From contig JASANC010000124.1 of the NCBI GenBank assembly GCA_030248135.1, forward strand, positions 1 through 64,000: 64,000 bases of DNA, read 5' to 3'. This document shows positions 13,801-23,726 of this stretch, one piece after another. The notes beneath the pieces were generated by a model. That model made no database searches, was not told where the DNA came from, and saw nothing but the letters and a program-made list of their open reading frames with translations. The translations under genes were made by a program, and so were the position numbers. Numbering within the stretch: the first letter of the stretch is position 1; the number at the start of each line of letters is the position of its first letter. The stretch comes from Theristus sp. LFF4_11 (taxonomy: Eukaryota > Nematoda > Chromadorea > Monhysterida > Xyalidae).

Positions 13801-13874
13801 TTCTCCATGAGCACTCGCACGGCGACCTGCACTGTGCAGGCCAACACTGCTTCCGTCCTTCTACATGCACTCAT
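10836..13874 (-). CDS. TTC5: TTC5 (Strap) tetratricopeptide protein with C-terminal OB fold
   Basis: About nine exons on the minus strand. Approximate positions in reading order are 13632-13874, 12582-12855, 12296-12445, 12149-12237, 12026-12073, 11805-11951, 11440-11690, 11120-11268 and 10836-10951. The N-terminal exon has the helical RDTYFEQHP region. Exon 2 has the TPR signature LSKAVKLDPDNVDALNELG followed by CLWKK and AHKCFEMAL. Later exons have VSLRSLSTVLRQ, LGNACLTYFFATGQ, ALKYEQAYADALRAL and LDPTFAEA. The C-terminal exons encode the OB-fold part (FGVLIGNTLTIPEPYL, then ISFVSLRAASPERLLLNG). The order and motifs match animal TTC5 end to end. TTC5 is a p300/JMY cofactor and, in vertebrates, recognises nascent tubulin during tubulin mRNA autoregulation. 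Intron 1 is enlarged by two inverted-repeat elements. Confidence 0.88.
12873..12993. mobile_element. 121-bp inverted-repeat miniature element
   Basis: The left end reads GGCCCGTTTATACCTGACGC. The reverse complement of the right end reads GGCCCGTTTAGACCTGATGC, so the termini form an imperfect inverted repeat of about 25 bases around a ~70 base centre. It lies in TTC5 intron 1. No clear target duplication is visible and I found no second copy, so its class is open. Confidence 0.55.
13044..13589. mobile_element. Mutator-like miniature element with arrayed terminal repeats (TTC5 intron)
   Basis: A 546 base element is flanked by a perfect 9-base direct repeat, TTCACAGAG (13035-13043 and 13590-13598). 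Its inverted termini are small tandem arrays of a unit like GGCCCGAAGAATTCC, followed by a shared AATTTTCGCCAGCA segment and AACAATATTAAACCACACGA. The interior is AT-rich and has no coding capacity. The 9-base target duplication and long inverted termini are typical of Mutator-like elements. A G9 run at the left end and a C run just outside the right duplication tie it to the G-tract repeats at 17-25 kb. Its interior also carries a segment (near 13346-13410) shared with 20208-20290. Confidence 0.75.
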
Positions 13875-13989
13875 CTCATAGCAGTCAGTGGTTCACTTCC
13901 ACAAATGAATTGTCCTGACCGTACCAGGAGGCAAGCGTAGTTTGTGACGAATTGCAAAACATGACAATCACCATCCAATTAGTATAGTA

Positions 13990-14192
13990 TTGATCTTTTT
14001 TGGTTCTGCGACTCAATGCGTTTGCAGACGGCGAAACGAAATTTGTTTCACGCTTTATGCGGCAATTCAAAAAATGTCTAAAATGACGATCCGGTCGATG
14101 CTCGGGACTCGGGTTACTTTACCAATTATGAAATCCCACGTCACGCATGAATCCCGCTTACGGGCGCATTGAGTCACAGAAAAAAAAGATAA
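13990..14192. mobile_element. ~200-bp TA-flanked miniature element, copy 1
   Basis: The ends are inverted copies of each other (…TTTTGGTTCTGCGACTCAAT at the left; the right end begins GCGCATTGAGTC and ends AAAAGATAA). The element is flanked by TA dinucleotides, which suggests Tc1/mariner-type insertion. It sits just upstream of the TTC5 start. Related copies lie near 29947-30138 and 48270-48452. Confidence 0.65.
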
Positions 14193-14408
14193 TAACATTC
14201 ATTTGCACGTTTATTCATAATGTCAAATGCACAAAGATCTTAACAGCGAAACGCAAACAAGACGGACTACATTTATCCATTTGAAATCTGGACAAGATCA
14301 GAAATTAAATTGAAACCCATCAATAACATCTCATTAAACAAACTACAAACTACATCTCTCATATACAAAAAAACTCATAATAAAACACAAAAATAACTAT
14401 ATCATATC

Positions 14409-14889
14409 TAGGGTTGGCAAAATACCGTTTTTATCAAATTGCGGAAAAACGGTATTTTCTCTGAAAAAAAACAAAGCCCAAAAGTTTGAAACCCTACATT
14501 TTCTCGCAGCCATCTGTAAACTTGTGAACACAAAGCGGAGCGGAGCTTTCAAACAAACAAATCAAGCTTTTTTGAATCTGATTCCGGCGCCAGACACTAA
14601 ATGCATCGGAAAAAAAGTAGTTTTTTGCCGATGGGTGCGTCGGTTTTGACGAACTGATTTCTCAGTTCGATTTTGAAACTCTCAGACCGATTTTGAAACA
14701 TCTTGTGTGCACAAGAAACGTGTGAATTTGCGGAAACGAGTGAAAAGATATAAAAAATCTCAGTCCGAAATTGTAAAAAAACCAAAAAACGAAAAAGGTT
14801 TTCCCGTCTTTTTTCAATGCTCAAATTTTTCGTCTGGAAAAAGCGTATAAAAACACGTTTTTTCGGGAAAAATACCATTCCAACCCCTA
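14409..14889. mobile_element. hAT-type miniature element
   Basis: A 481 base element with short inverted ends: TAGGGTTGGCAAAATACC at the left, and TAGGGGTTGGAATGGTATT as the reverse complement of the right end. The flanks are ATCATATC (14401-14408) and ATCATACC (14890-14897), an 8-base target duplication with one mismatch. A TAGGGTTGG-type terminus with an 8-base duplication is characteristic of hAT elements. The interior is AT-rich and non-coding. It lies in the 1 kb between TTC5 and CDC73, where I see no gene. Confidence 0.75.
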
Positions 14890-14933
14890 ATCATACCTAA
14901 TAAAAATTGAGACACACAAAAAGGATTTTTTAC

Positions 14934-17186
14934 TCAAAATCGCAGATGCGGTTTGTGCTTAGCGATGAACTTGTCGAGCGTTGTCCAGAACTGCAGCAGC
15001 GTCGCACGGTCCAGATGTCTGCGTGTTTTTGACAGTTTCAGCACTGTCACCGGCCAACGCTGCACGTTCGCATCTGGCTGCATCTCCTCCCACTGCAGAT
15101 GGAACGCAGCCATTCGCTGGAAGATCGCCGTTGGCTCACCGCCGTACGGCCAACCTGCAAGCACAGTGACTCAACTGTGAAATCGTTGTTTTTTGGCGAA
15201 CCGCTTTCGGAAACCCCAAGGATGCTGCGACACTGCGAAACGGCGCATGCGCATGAGAGCGATCTTTCTGACAACAAACACAAAGGTTCTCTCAAAATGG
15301 ATTCCTGGCGATAACCAGCTGATTCAAATCATAATCTGGTCAACAAACAAGCTAGATCACCTTTGAACTGCCACGCGGGTCCCTGGACGAATACAGCGAC
15401 GACGCGATCCCATTCCTCGTTGGTCAACTTCAGCGGATTGTCGACCACTCGATAGGGCACCGTTATGCCATTGGCCTTCTGCCGTTGAATGAGACACTCG
15501 TTGTCACGCGTCACACCACGCTCCTTCTTTTCTTGCGTAGACACATAACTGCAAAATTCTGTTCCATTTCGAATTCTACTTTAGTTAGAACGTGAATAAT
15601 TATTGATACAAGCAGTGTGAACAAGGCGATGCACACCGGAGATCCTGGAGAATGTCAGTGGCGTTGTACATTGTTATTATTGATGTGCTCGCGGCTGGAA
15701 TGATGAATATTGGCGTGCGCGAGGGTCGTTTGCGTTTGTCACCCGGGGCAGCAGCAGTCTCCTTTGCAGGCATCACTTTATTGTTGACCTGTTGACTCGC
15801 AGTTGCATCTGCCTTTGGTTTCGCCTGTCCCTGCATCATCGACTTCAGCTCCACGCCACGATACGTGCTCGTGGTGTCTATGTGGAATCCTTCCGTGTTC
15901 ACTTCCCTGAATCGTTCCTGGTCGTAACGCGAATATCCGGCCGGCTGTTGCGTTTTAGTGCCAGCCGCCGCGGCGCCCCCCGCAAAATTTGCCATTGAAC
16001 CGCTGGTGGCAAGCGATGACTTTTGCAACGAAGCCTGCTCAACGTCGCTCGTGCTCTGAGCGCCACGCAACGCTGCCCCTTCGCGCTCTTTCAATGCCTG
16101 CAACGAGGATTCGGGCAGCATCAAACAAAACCGATGCGCTGCGGTTACTATTATTTGAGTATTTGAATGGTTTCTTCAAATTCAACATGTTCTTCAAATC
16201 AACCTGATGCAAGAGCTGAGCCAACCAACCTGAAGCATCGGAAATATTGACTTCTGAAAGTTTTTCACACTGGCCGACAGGCAAGTGGTGCGCGTTCTCC
16301 AGACTCGTTCGCGTTGCTTCAATTCATGGTCAATCAAGTCCGAGTCAATCAATGCAGTGCCGTCGTCGTCGATCGCTGCGGCGCCCGTCTGCTCCACGCC
16401 ACGACTCAAGTCCTCTTCAGTGCCCTTGATCTGCGTGCGTCGTCTTGCGGCGACTTTGTTGCGCAGCGCCGCCACTTTGTCCTTGGTGATGTTCTCGTTC
16501 AAATCGCGCAGCATTGGCTGTTTGCCGTGTGTGCCCGCGAGCGCAGTCAGCGAGTCATCGAGCGCTGCCTTCTTGTCGCCCCGCTGGTGGCCGTGCGTGT
16601 GCTGCTGCTGCTGGTGCAGTGCGCCGCCGCCCTCCGCGTCCAAGCGAGCCCGCTTCACGCCGTCGTTCTGTGCCGACGCAGCATCCTGGTGGTGATGGTG
16701 ATGATGGTGGTGGTGGTGATCGGCGTCTTTGTGCGTCGGCTTCAACGTCACCGGCACCGGAATCGGAGCGGTCACATCGATCGATGCCGGCTGCTTTGCG
16801 CCGCGGTTCGTCAGATAATCGATCAGATCTTTTCGATCGGGACGGGTGACCACCTGAGCACACACATGAAAGTGAATTGAGTCAGTGACAACTGACAAGG
16901 ACAATGCAGCCAACCAGCGATTTGCACAAAAAATTCAACGAACCTGTAATTTGCGGCCAACTGCCTCTCGCACATAAGCAGCGTGATTCAAATCGCGTTT
17001 TTGATAAAAATGATACAACGATTCAATCGTGTAGTACTCGTTGGTCTTGCCATAAACGGCGAAATTCGTCTTGACGTCTTTCGGAAAGGCGATTTCACCG
17101 AAGCAGATGTAATCGTCACGCTCTTTGATTGCTTTCGAGTCGAGCGCATACTCGCGCAGCAACTTCAGCGGATCGATGGTTGCCAT
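14934..17186 (-). CDS. CDC73: Parafibromin / CDC73, Paf1 complex subunit
   Basis: Five exons on the minus strand, at about 16944-17186, 16230-16857, 15648-16110, 15359-15544 and 14934-15152. The start codon opens [20 protein letters not shown], the N-terminal domain, which continues to [13 protein letters not shown] and [11 protein letters not shown]. The middle exon ends [12 protein letters not shown]…[11 protein letters not shown], the conserved core helix region. The next holds [12 protein letters not shown] and [15 protein letters not shown]. The C-terminal Ras-like domain is complete: [43 protein letters not shown] and [17 protein letters not shown]73 acts in the nucleus within the Paf1 complex during RNA polymerase II elongation and histone modification. 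A run of ten histidines follows the N-terminal domain in exon 2, in the linker. Family identity is very secure. Confidence 0.95.
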
Positions 17187-17201
17187 TGCTGTTTTTTCAA
17201 G

Positions 17202-17312
17202 ATGTCGTTAGGTTGGACGAAACTCAAATGAAAAAGAAGCTAGAAGCAGCAAATGAACTGTCAGTGCAGCTGCAGTACCAGTCAATGGACCTCAATCAAT
17301 ACAGTAGCGAAA
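17202..17312 (+). CDS. Possible orphan coiled-coil exon head-to-head with CDC73
   Basis: After a TTTTTTCAAG acceptor-like site, just upstream of the CDC73 start and on the opposite strand, a frame of about 37 codons reads VVRLDETQMKKKLEAANELS and continues with QLQYQSMDLNQYSSE. Its composition is that of a coiled-coil exon, not of random sequence. It runs straight into the G/C-tract repeat at ~17315, so any downstream exons are missing or far away. I do not recognise the family. It may be the remnant of a gene cut off by repeat insertion, or chance in the CDC73 leader. Confidence 0.3.
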
Positions 17313-18250
17313 GAGGGGGGGAGATTCACCGCCCCCCCCCCCCCCCCGAAACGCCGGAGGGGGGGAAACCCATGTACTGGGGTTGTTAAACAAAAATCAA
17401 TTTAAAAAAAGCGATTAAAAAATGCCAATTAAAAAAAAAAAGAGACCAATAGGAAAACTCAAATTGGAAATTTTAGAAAGAAAAAATTTTAGGAATACCG
17501 AAACGAATGGATGGAGAGGTGAGGTTGAAAAGAGGGGAAGGACGGGGAGAAACAGGAGAAAAAAGGGAAAGATAATGGACGGGAGGAAATATAGTGAGAG
17601 GAGGGGGGGAAAGATAGTGGAAATTTTTAGAGAATGAAGGAAGAAGAATGGGGGAGGGGGGGGGATGGGGGGGGGAAAATTTGAAATTGAAGAAGATAGA
17701 AAACGTAAAAAGAAAAAGACAAATAATGAAAAAAATAAAACAAGTATTATAAATTTATAAATAGGAATTTAGAAAGGAAATGGAATTGAAAAATTTGTAT
17801 TTTATGTGAAAATTTAGAAGAAGGGGAAATTAAAGAAAAGGGTGGAAGGAAGATTGAAAAGGGGGGAAAGGGATGGGGGGGGAGGTGGGAGGGATTAGGG
17901 TGGGGGGAAAAAAAAGGAGGGGAGGGGGGGGGGGAAGGGGGGGGGGTGGGCGGGGGGTGGGGTGGGGCCGTAATGCATCATTATTAAAACAGCTGCATCT
18001 GCAGTTCCGGTGCTCCTCCTCAGGGGTCGAGCCCGATTTTTGGCGAATCCGAGGGGGGGGGGGGGTCCGCCCAAATTTGGGGGGGGTCGTCCCGGGTGGG
18101 GGGGGGTCGAATTGGTTGGGGGGGGGCTCCCGAGCGAGACCGAAAATTCTAGGGGGGGGGGGGGGGTCCGAGCGAGACCGAAAATTCTAGGGGGGGGGTG
18201 TCGGACCAAAATTTTTTCTTGACGATGACATTGTCTGGGCAAAAAATGGC
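17313..18250 (+). repeat. G-tract array, plus-strand G
   Basis: Runs of 7 to 14 G recur every 20-40 bases, separated by short AT-containing spacers. The densest parts are at about 17640-17960 and 18050-18200. The spacer GAGCGAGACCGAAAATTCTA occurs twice here and again near 18742-18781. A C17 run sits at ~17331-17347. Four or more closely spaced G tracts per 100 bases could form G-quadruplexes. There is no coding potential; frames across it only give Gly/Pro/Arg-rich translations. Confidence 0.8.
17379..17430 (+). repeat. Isolated end of the GGGTTGTTAAAC hAT-like family
   Basis: The sequence GGGTTGTTAAACAAAAAT and the AT-rich run after it, ending AAAATGCCAATT, match the left end of the element at 24749-25480. 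No matching right end or target duplication is visible here, so this is a solo or truncated end. Confidence 0.5.
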
Positions 18251-18256
18251 TGGTAG

Positions 18257-18727
18257 GGCATAGTTGTTCTAGGGGGGGGCCTGGGGGGGGCCGGCCCCCC
18301 CCAAAAAAATTTCGAATCTATCTCTATCAAACAGGTTTTTTTGGCTCAGCTATTATCTATCTAAAAATTTTTCTCAGCCAGCTATCTATCTAAAAATTTC
18401 TGTCTTCGAAGACATAAAATGAGTTAATTTTTGACTAAAATTGACTATTTTTGCTCGTAATTCTTGAAAATTTCGCTAATTTTAGGTAAAATACGCGTTT
18501 ATAGTTGATTTTTAGTGTATTTTTAGCATTATTTTGCTGTTTTTATAGCTTTTTAGCGTTTTAGCTATCTATCTATCAAATTTCAAAATTTTGACCGCCC
18601 CCCCCCCAAAGTCACATGGCCCCCCCCGCGGCCCCCCCAAAATTTTCCAGCTATCTATCTATCTAGAAAATTTGCTCCAGCTATCTATATCGGCCCCCCC
18701 CAACCCCTCGGCTCTGGAACAACTATG
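18257..18727. mobile_element. Candidate inverted-repeat element with GATA/CTAT interior
   Basis: The left edge CATAGTTGTTCTAGGGGGGG and the reverse complement of the right edge, CATAGTTGTTCCAGAGCCGA, form an inverted terminal repeat. The interior is AT-rich with repeated CTATCTATC motifs (18345-18400, 18560-18580, 18650-18690) and C8 blocks. The flanks GGTAGGG and AGTAGGG resemble a target duplication but are not clean, so the class is undecided. Confidence 0.45.
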
Positions 18728-18911
18728 TAGTAGGGGTCGATTTGGTTGGGGGGGGTCCCGAGCGAGACCGAAAATTCTAGGGGGGGGGGGGGGTCGGACC
18801 AAAAGTTGTTGAATATGTGCTAGAAACCACAGCATCCAGTCAAGGCCTCTCTCTAGGCTCTAGTCATACATTTTGCTGAGCTCTAGTCATACATTTTGCT
18901 TTGATTTTCGT

Positions 18912-19696
18912 GGCTGTAGGTCGATCCGGTACCGGTCGATCCGGTACGGTCGATCCGGTACCGGTCGATCCGGTACCGGTCGATCCGGTACCTGGCAATT
19001 TTCTAGGGCGGTCGATCCGGTACTCGGTCGATCCGGTACCAATTGAAATTTTCAGCTGTTTTACGGGTTTTTAGCGTTCAATTCGTTGTGTTTTCGATTT
19101 TTCTTTGGTTTCGGTGATTGCGAAACATTTATGCAGCACGGAAAGACATGAAACCGAACACGATTGTTGATGATACGATGAGACGACGACGACTTGCGAC
19201 ACTTTGTTGGTTTTGGTAATCGTAATCTGATTCTGAAAAAAGCAAAACAAGTGTACCATATGTTTTTTTATTTTCTGAACTATTTTCCAGAAGAATAAAG
19301 CTCCAAGACGGTGAAAATTTGCAAAATTACCAGCTCAGCAAGAAAAGGAGAACAAAATAAAAATATGAAGACTGATTTGGTTCTCTTTTGGAGTTGAGGA
19401 AAAATGTCTGTTGTTTTTATTTTCATATTTCCCGCGAAAAAACCTGCGGTAAAATGTTTCAGACATCAGATAAAATGAGAGAAACGAAGAAAAATGGAAA
19501 ACAAATCAGAAACAAATTGAATTGAATGCTAAAACAGCTGAAAATTTCAATTGGTACCGGATCGACCGAGTACCGGATCGACCGGTACCGGATCGACCGC
19601 CCTAGAAAATTGCCAGGTACCGTATCGACCGGTACCGGATCGACCGGTACCGGATCGACCGTACCGGATCGACCGGTACCGGATCGACCGCATGCC
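18912..19696 (+). mobile_element. Mutator-like miniature element with GGTCGATCCGGTACC arrays, copy 1
   Basis: A 785 base element with perfect 9-base flanking duplications GATTTTCGT (18903-18911 and 19697-19705). Both termini are inverted arrays of a ~15 base unit, GGTCGATCCGGTACC, about seven units on each side. The left array ends in the shared segment GGTACCAATTGAAATTTTCA. The ~460 base interior is AT-rich and non-coding. The second copy, in reverse orientation at 23727-24485, confirms the boundaries. Nine-base duplication plus long inverted termini points to the Mutator (MULE) superfamily; the transposase must come from elsewhere. Confidence 0.85.
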
Positions 19697-19939
19697 GATT
19701 TTCGTTCGGGTCGGGACATCTGAAAGCTAAACGAACGAGACACGCTGCACGGGTGAGACTTGATATTGAAGTACAGTATTGAAAACATTGACGTACAAAG
19801 TGGCAAATGTATAACAAAGTGGTACATATACAAAAAACATACATATATTGAGATACAAACATGCAGATAATATAGATACCTACAGATGAGAGAAATATAG
19901 AGATATACAAGAGAAAATGTCTCCATCGAAAGTCAAAAT

Positions 19940-20130
19940 CAAAGGGGGGGGGTGGTCAGACGGTCAGGATTTGGTAGGGGGGGGGGGTTTGGAAGGTCGA
20001 AATCTGGGAGGGGGGGGGGTCTGGCCCCCCCAAATTCGAGAGGGGGGGTATTTTGACCAAAATTTGGGGGGGGTTTGCCCGGGTGGGGGGGGGTGTCGAC
20101 TTGGTTGGGGGGGTACCCCACCCCCACCCA
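19940..20130 (+). repeat. G-tract array
   Basis: Seven or more runs of 7-11 G separated by spacers such as GTCAGGATTTGGTA, AAATTCGAGA and AAAATTTGG. It is the same family as the arrays at 17.6-18.8 kb and, with C on the plus strand, those at 20.4-25.7 kb. Confidence 0.75.
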
Positions 20131-20206
20131 CCCCATCTCGACCCCTGCTCCTCCTCCATAACACAGGAAAGAAAAAAATGCAAAAACTAAATTGATCATT
20201 TTCACC

Positions 20207-20662
20207 TTATCAAAAAGGCTTGGCTTAGGATTAGGATTAGGTTTAGGATTAGGAACCTACAACAACTCATTACAAGCAACCTCAGATCAAAAATCAAAAA
20301 CATCACTTTTAAGAATGTATACAAAAATACAAATCCAAAAACTGCGGCTGAGGTTGCGGACTTTGGCAATTTGGTTTGGTGTTCTTCTTTTTTTTTTTGT
20401 ACGCGCGCCGGTTCCGGAAACCCTTTTATTTTTATTTTTTTCGCTGGGGGGGGGGTCATCCACAGTCCAGACCTCCCCCCCCCTCGAAATTTGCCAAACA
20501 CCCCCCCCCCCGGTTGCCCTTCTTTTTTAAAAACCGACACGCTCGTTGTCGGACATTGTTTAAACGCACCTAATTTTAATCCTAAGCCTAAAGCCTAATC
20601 CTAAGCCTAACGTGATCCTAACCCAATCCTAACCTGAGCCAAGCCTTTTCAAGAAGTAAGAT
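20207..20662. repeat. Inverted-repeat unit with TTAGGA/TTAGGC telomere-like ends
   Basis: The left side reads AAAAAGGCTTGGCTTAGGAT followed by TTAGGA/TTTAGGA repeats. The right side is its inverse, ending …CCTAACCTGAGCCAAGCCTTTT and containing CCTAAGCCTAAAGCCTAATC. A short copy of the left end lies inside the TTC5-intron element near 13346-13410. A C-tract block (20440-20515) sits inside. The hexamers resemble the TTAGGC telomere repeat of nematodes but are degenerate. Confidence 0.55.
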
Positions 20663-20683
20663 GTCAGAACAATTGCGTTTTGA

Positions 20684-21640
20684 ACGACGATGTGTCGATT
20701 GTGGTTGGTTTTGTTTTTATTTAACATTGCTCGTTGTGCAATAAAAAATTTACGAAAAAACACAAAACACCAATTTATTGTGATTTGGATTTTTTTCGAT
20801 TTTCAGAAAACCGTGAAAACCAACCACAAACGAGGCATCATCGTCTTCCGGTTATTCCGCTGAGTTGATTGAGCTATCGATCGTCGAAATCGGTTGAGCA
20901 CAGCGCTGGCAGAGTCGCGTGACAGGTCGGCGCACGAGACACACGTCGTGAAACGCAAATATTGCCAACACAAAACGTCGCTCAGATCACGATTTCCTCG
21001 GCCGATTTCGACGATCGATAGCTCAATCAACTCAGCAGAGCATCCGGAACACGACGATGTGTCGATTGTGGTTGGTTTTGTTTTTATTTAACATTGCTCG
21101 TTGTGCAATAAAAAATTTACGAAAAAACACAAAACACCAATTTATTGTGATTTGGATTTTTTTCGATTTTCAGAAAACCGTGAAAACCAACCACAAACGA
21201 GGCATCATCGTCTTCCGGTTACTCCGCTGAGTTGATTGAGCTATCGATCGTCGAAATCGGTTGAGCACAGCGCTGGCAGAGTCGCGTGACAGGTCGGCGC
21301 ACGAGACACACGTCGTGAAACGCAAATATTGCCAACACAAAACGTCGCTCAGATCACGATTTCCTCGGCCGATTTCGACGATCGATAGCTCAATCAACTC
21401 AGCAGAGCATCCGGAACACGACGATGTGTCGATTGTGGTTGGTTTTGTTTTTATTTAACATTGCTCGTTGTGCAATAAAAAATTTACGAAAAAACACAAA
21501 ACACCAAATTATTGTGATTTGGATTTTTTTCGATTTTCAGAAAACCGTGAAAACCAACCACAAACGAGGCATCATCGTCTTCCGGTTACTCCGCTGAGTT
21601 GATTGAGCTATCGATCGTCGAAATCGGCCGAGGAAATCGT
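20684..21640 (+). repeat. 367-bp tandem repeat, two full units and a partial third
   Basis: Unit starts (ACGACGATGTGTCGATTGTG) fall at 20684, 21051 and 21418, exactly 367 bases apart, with near-identical sequence. Each unit holds an internal ~37 base inverted repeat (GAGTTGATTGAGCTATCGAT … ATCGATAGCTCAATCAACTC) around a ~120 base core. No gene-like frame is supported: the recurring ~75 codon translation is only the repeat itself. This is satellite-like DNA. Confidence 0.9.
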
Positions 21641-22029
21641 GATCTGAGCGACGTTTTGTGTTGGCAATATTTGCGTTTCACGACGTGTGTCTCGTGCGCC
21701 GACCTGTCACGCGACTCTGCCAGCGCTGTGCTCAACCGATTTCGACGATCGATAGCTCAATCAACTCAGCGGAGTAACCGGAAGACGATGATGCCTCGTT
21801 TGTGGTTGGTTTTCACGGCTTTCTGAAAATCGAAAAAAATCCAAATCACAATAATTTGGTGTTTTGTGTTTTTTCGTAAATTTTTTATTGCACAACGACC
21901 AATGTTAAATAAAAACAAAACCATCCACAATCGACACATCGTCGTGTTCCGGATGCTCTGCTGAGTTGATTGAGCCATCGATCGTCGAAATCGGCCGAGG
22001 AAATCGTGATCTGCGCGACGTTATGTGTT
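21334..22029. repeat. Palindrome ending the 367-bp array
   Basis: From about 21681 the sequence runs back as the reverse complement of the array: 21735-22029 mirrors 21334-21630, with only a few mismatches. The ~110 base core between the short inverted repeats is present at the axis in opposite orientation to the cores of units 1 and 2. Confidence 0.85.
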
Positions 22030-22147
22030 ACATTATCAAAAGAATGGTCACAACCACGAAAAACAAAAAAAAACTTTATTAACGGCATAAAATCTGTTGG
22101 TACAACACCCTATATTCATGCCGACCCAACCCGTTCCATAAATCACA

Positions 22148-22230
22148 CCGTGCGGTGTTTTCATCGGTGCGGTGTTTTCACCGTGCGGTGTTTTCATCGG
22201 TGCGGTGTTTTCACCGCTGCGGTGTTTTTA
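22148..22230 (+). repeat. Minisatellite of ~17-bp units
   Basis: Five tandem copies of a unit like CGGTGCGGTGTTTTCAC, with alternating CAC and CAT ends. Confidence 0.75.
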
Positions 22231-22244
22231 TACAGAATCGTGTT

Positions 22245-23556
22245 GTGGCTAGGGTTAGGGGCTTTGAAAAAAAATTTTTTTTATTTTTTTTGTTTTTTTT
22301 TAAATTGGATTTTTTTTTAAATTTAAAAAAAAATTTGAAAATTTTTTCTTCTACTTTGCTCTGAAAATTCGATTTATGGCATAATTTTTTGAAAGTTCAA
22401 ACCAAATTTTCTTCCCAACTTCTTTGTGTGCTTAGGTACGGTATGGCCTGTTAAACATGGCAGCTTTTTTCAGGGTGCAAGGAGCGCGCGAATTTTGAAT
22501 GAAAGAAAAAAGACGTTCAGAAACTGAATTGTGTGCCAAATTTGACGCGTTTTTTTAAACTAATGGATTATCCGCGCTATTCTATTCATTCTTTATCCCT
22601 TGTACACATGATTGGGAATTACGTTGGCTTTTTTGAAAAAGACAACTCCTAGTCTGCGGCTGATCCCGCCTTGATGAACTGCCTCATTTATTCGGCCATA
22701 CTGTACATGTCATTATTTGGTCATTTTGACCGACGTACTCCATGTTTTTCGATTTGGATGACTTCTAGAGTCAATTTTTAGCGTTGAAATGACTTAACTG
22801 AATTGAAATATCGTTTCCGAAATCGTTTTCTTGCAACTTAGAACATGTTTTTTCAGTCGGTAGGCCATGAGATGAACATGATATTTTGTTGATTGGCGTA
22901 TGTTATAGGTCTACAATGGAGTTGTGCGATATATTGTTAAACGATTGGAGCGGAGATGTTGGTTAATACCACATCACACGACCGTTTTTCAGATACCCGA
23001 TAACATGGCCACATGTTAAAACTTGCGTGCTGAGCTAAACTAACGTGTTAAACTTGCGTCTGTCAGTTGCCCGCAACGTGATCGCGAAATCATGGTACGT
23101 GTTTTCGATACGATGATTTGAAGAGTGGGCTCTCGCCATGTGGCAGATAGCATAGCTGGTTGAACCTGAAAGTAAGTGTCTTGGGGGGGGGGGGGCGACC
23201 GGGTCGACAGGGGTTGCCGACTTAGCTACAGCAAACAGGAATTTTTGAACACAGTGAAATTTTGGTAATTTTCTAAAGAGGAACAACTAAGAACGGTTCA
23301 ATATTCAAGTACACGTCGAAAATTGTCCTGTTTTACTGTTGAAAATGCAACTTTCCCTCTATGAAATGGACATAATTTCAATAAAACACGATTTTCGCTC
23401 TTATAGTTTTCCGGATCGTTCTGAAAATAGTCTAGATGAACTCAGCTCGACGAGACGCTTCGAACAAACCTAACTTGCAAAAAAAAAATTTTTAAAAAAA
23501 AAAATTTTTTTTTAATTTAAAAAAAATCCGGATTTTTTTTTCCCCTAACCCTAGGT
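22245..23556. mobile_element. Possible element bounded by CTAGGGTTAGGGG ends
   Basis: The left end CTAGGGTTAGGGG with A/T runs after it is matched in inverse at the right (CCCCTAACCCTAG at ~23544-23556, preceded by T and A runs). The interior of about 1.3 kb is ordinary AT-rich sequence with no reading frame I can support. No flanking direct repeat is visible, so the element status is uncertain. Confidence 0.4.
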
Positions 23557-23559
23557 ACA

Positions 23560-23705
23560 CCCCCCCAGAGCACCCGAGACCTCCGCGTGGGGGGGGTGGG
23601 GGGGGTCATGCGACACCCACCCACCCCCCAAAACCTGACACTGGACCATCCACACCCCTCCCCTCGAAATTTGCTAGACACCCCCCCCCCCCACCCCCCG
23701 CACCT
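23560..23705 (-). repeat. G-tract array, minus-strand G
   Basis: C runs of 6-14 bases on the plus strand, with the spacer CTCGAAATTTGCTAGACA. A nearly identical spacer occurs near 20481-20500 (CTCGAAATTTGCCAAACA). Same family as the plus-strand arrays, inverted. Confidence 0.7.
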
Positions 23706-23726
23706 AGATGGACCTAAGTAACAGTG

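Noticed and set aside
17873..20195. Gly/Pro-rich frames across the G-tract blocks, suggestive of silk- or collagen-like proteins.
   Set aside because: They exist in all frames on both strands because of homopolymer G/C runs, with no start context or conserved period.
20803..21826. Three ~75-codon frames repeated in the 367-base array, looking like a small gene family.
   Set aside because: They recur only because the DNA unit recurs, appear on both strands through the palindrome, and have no known domain or splice context.
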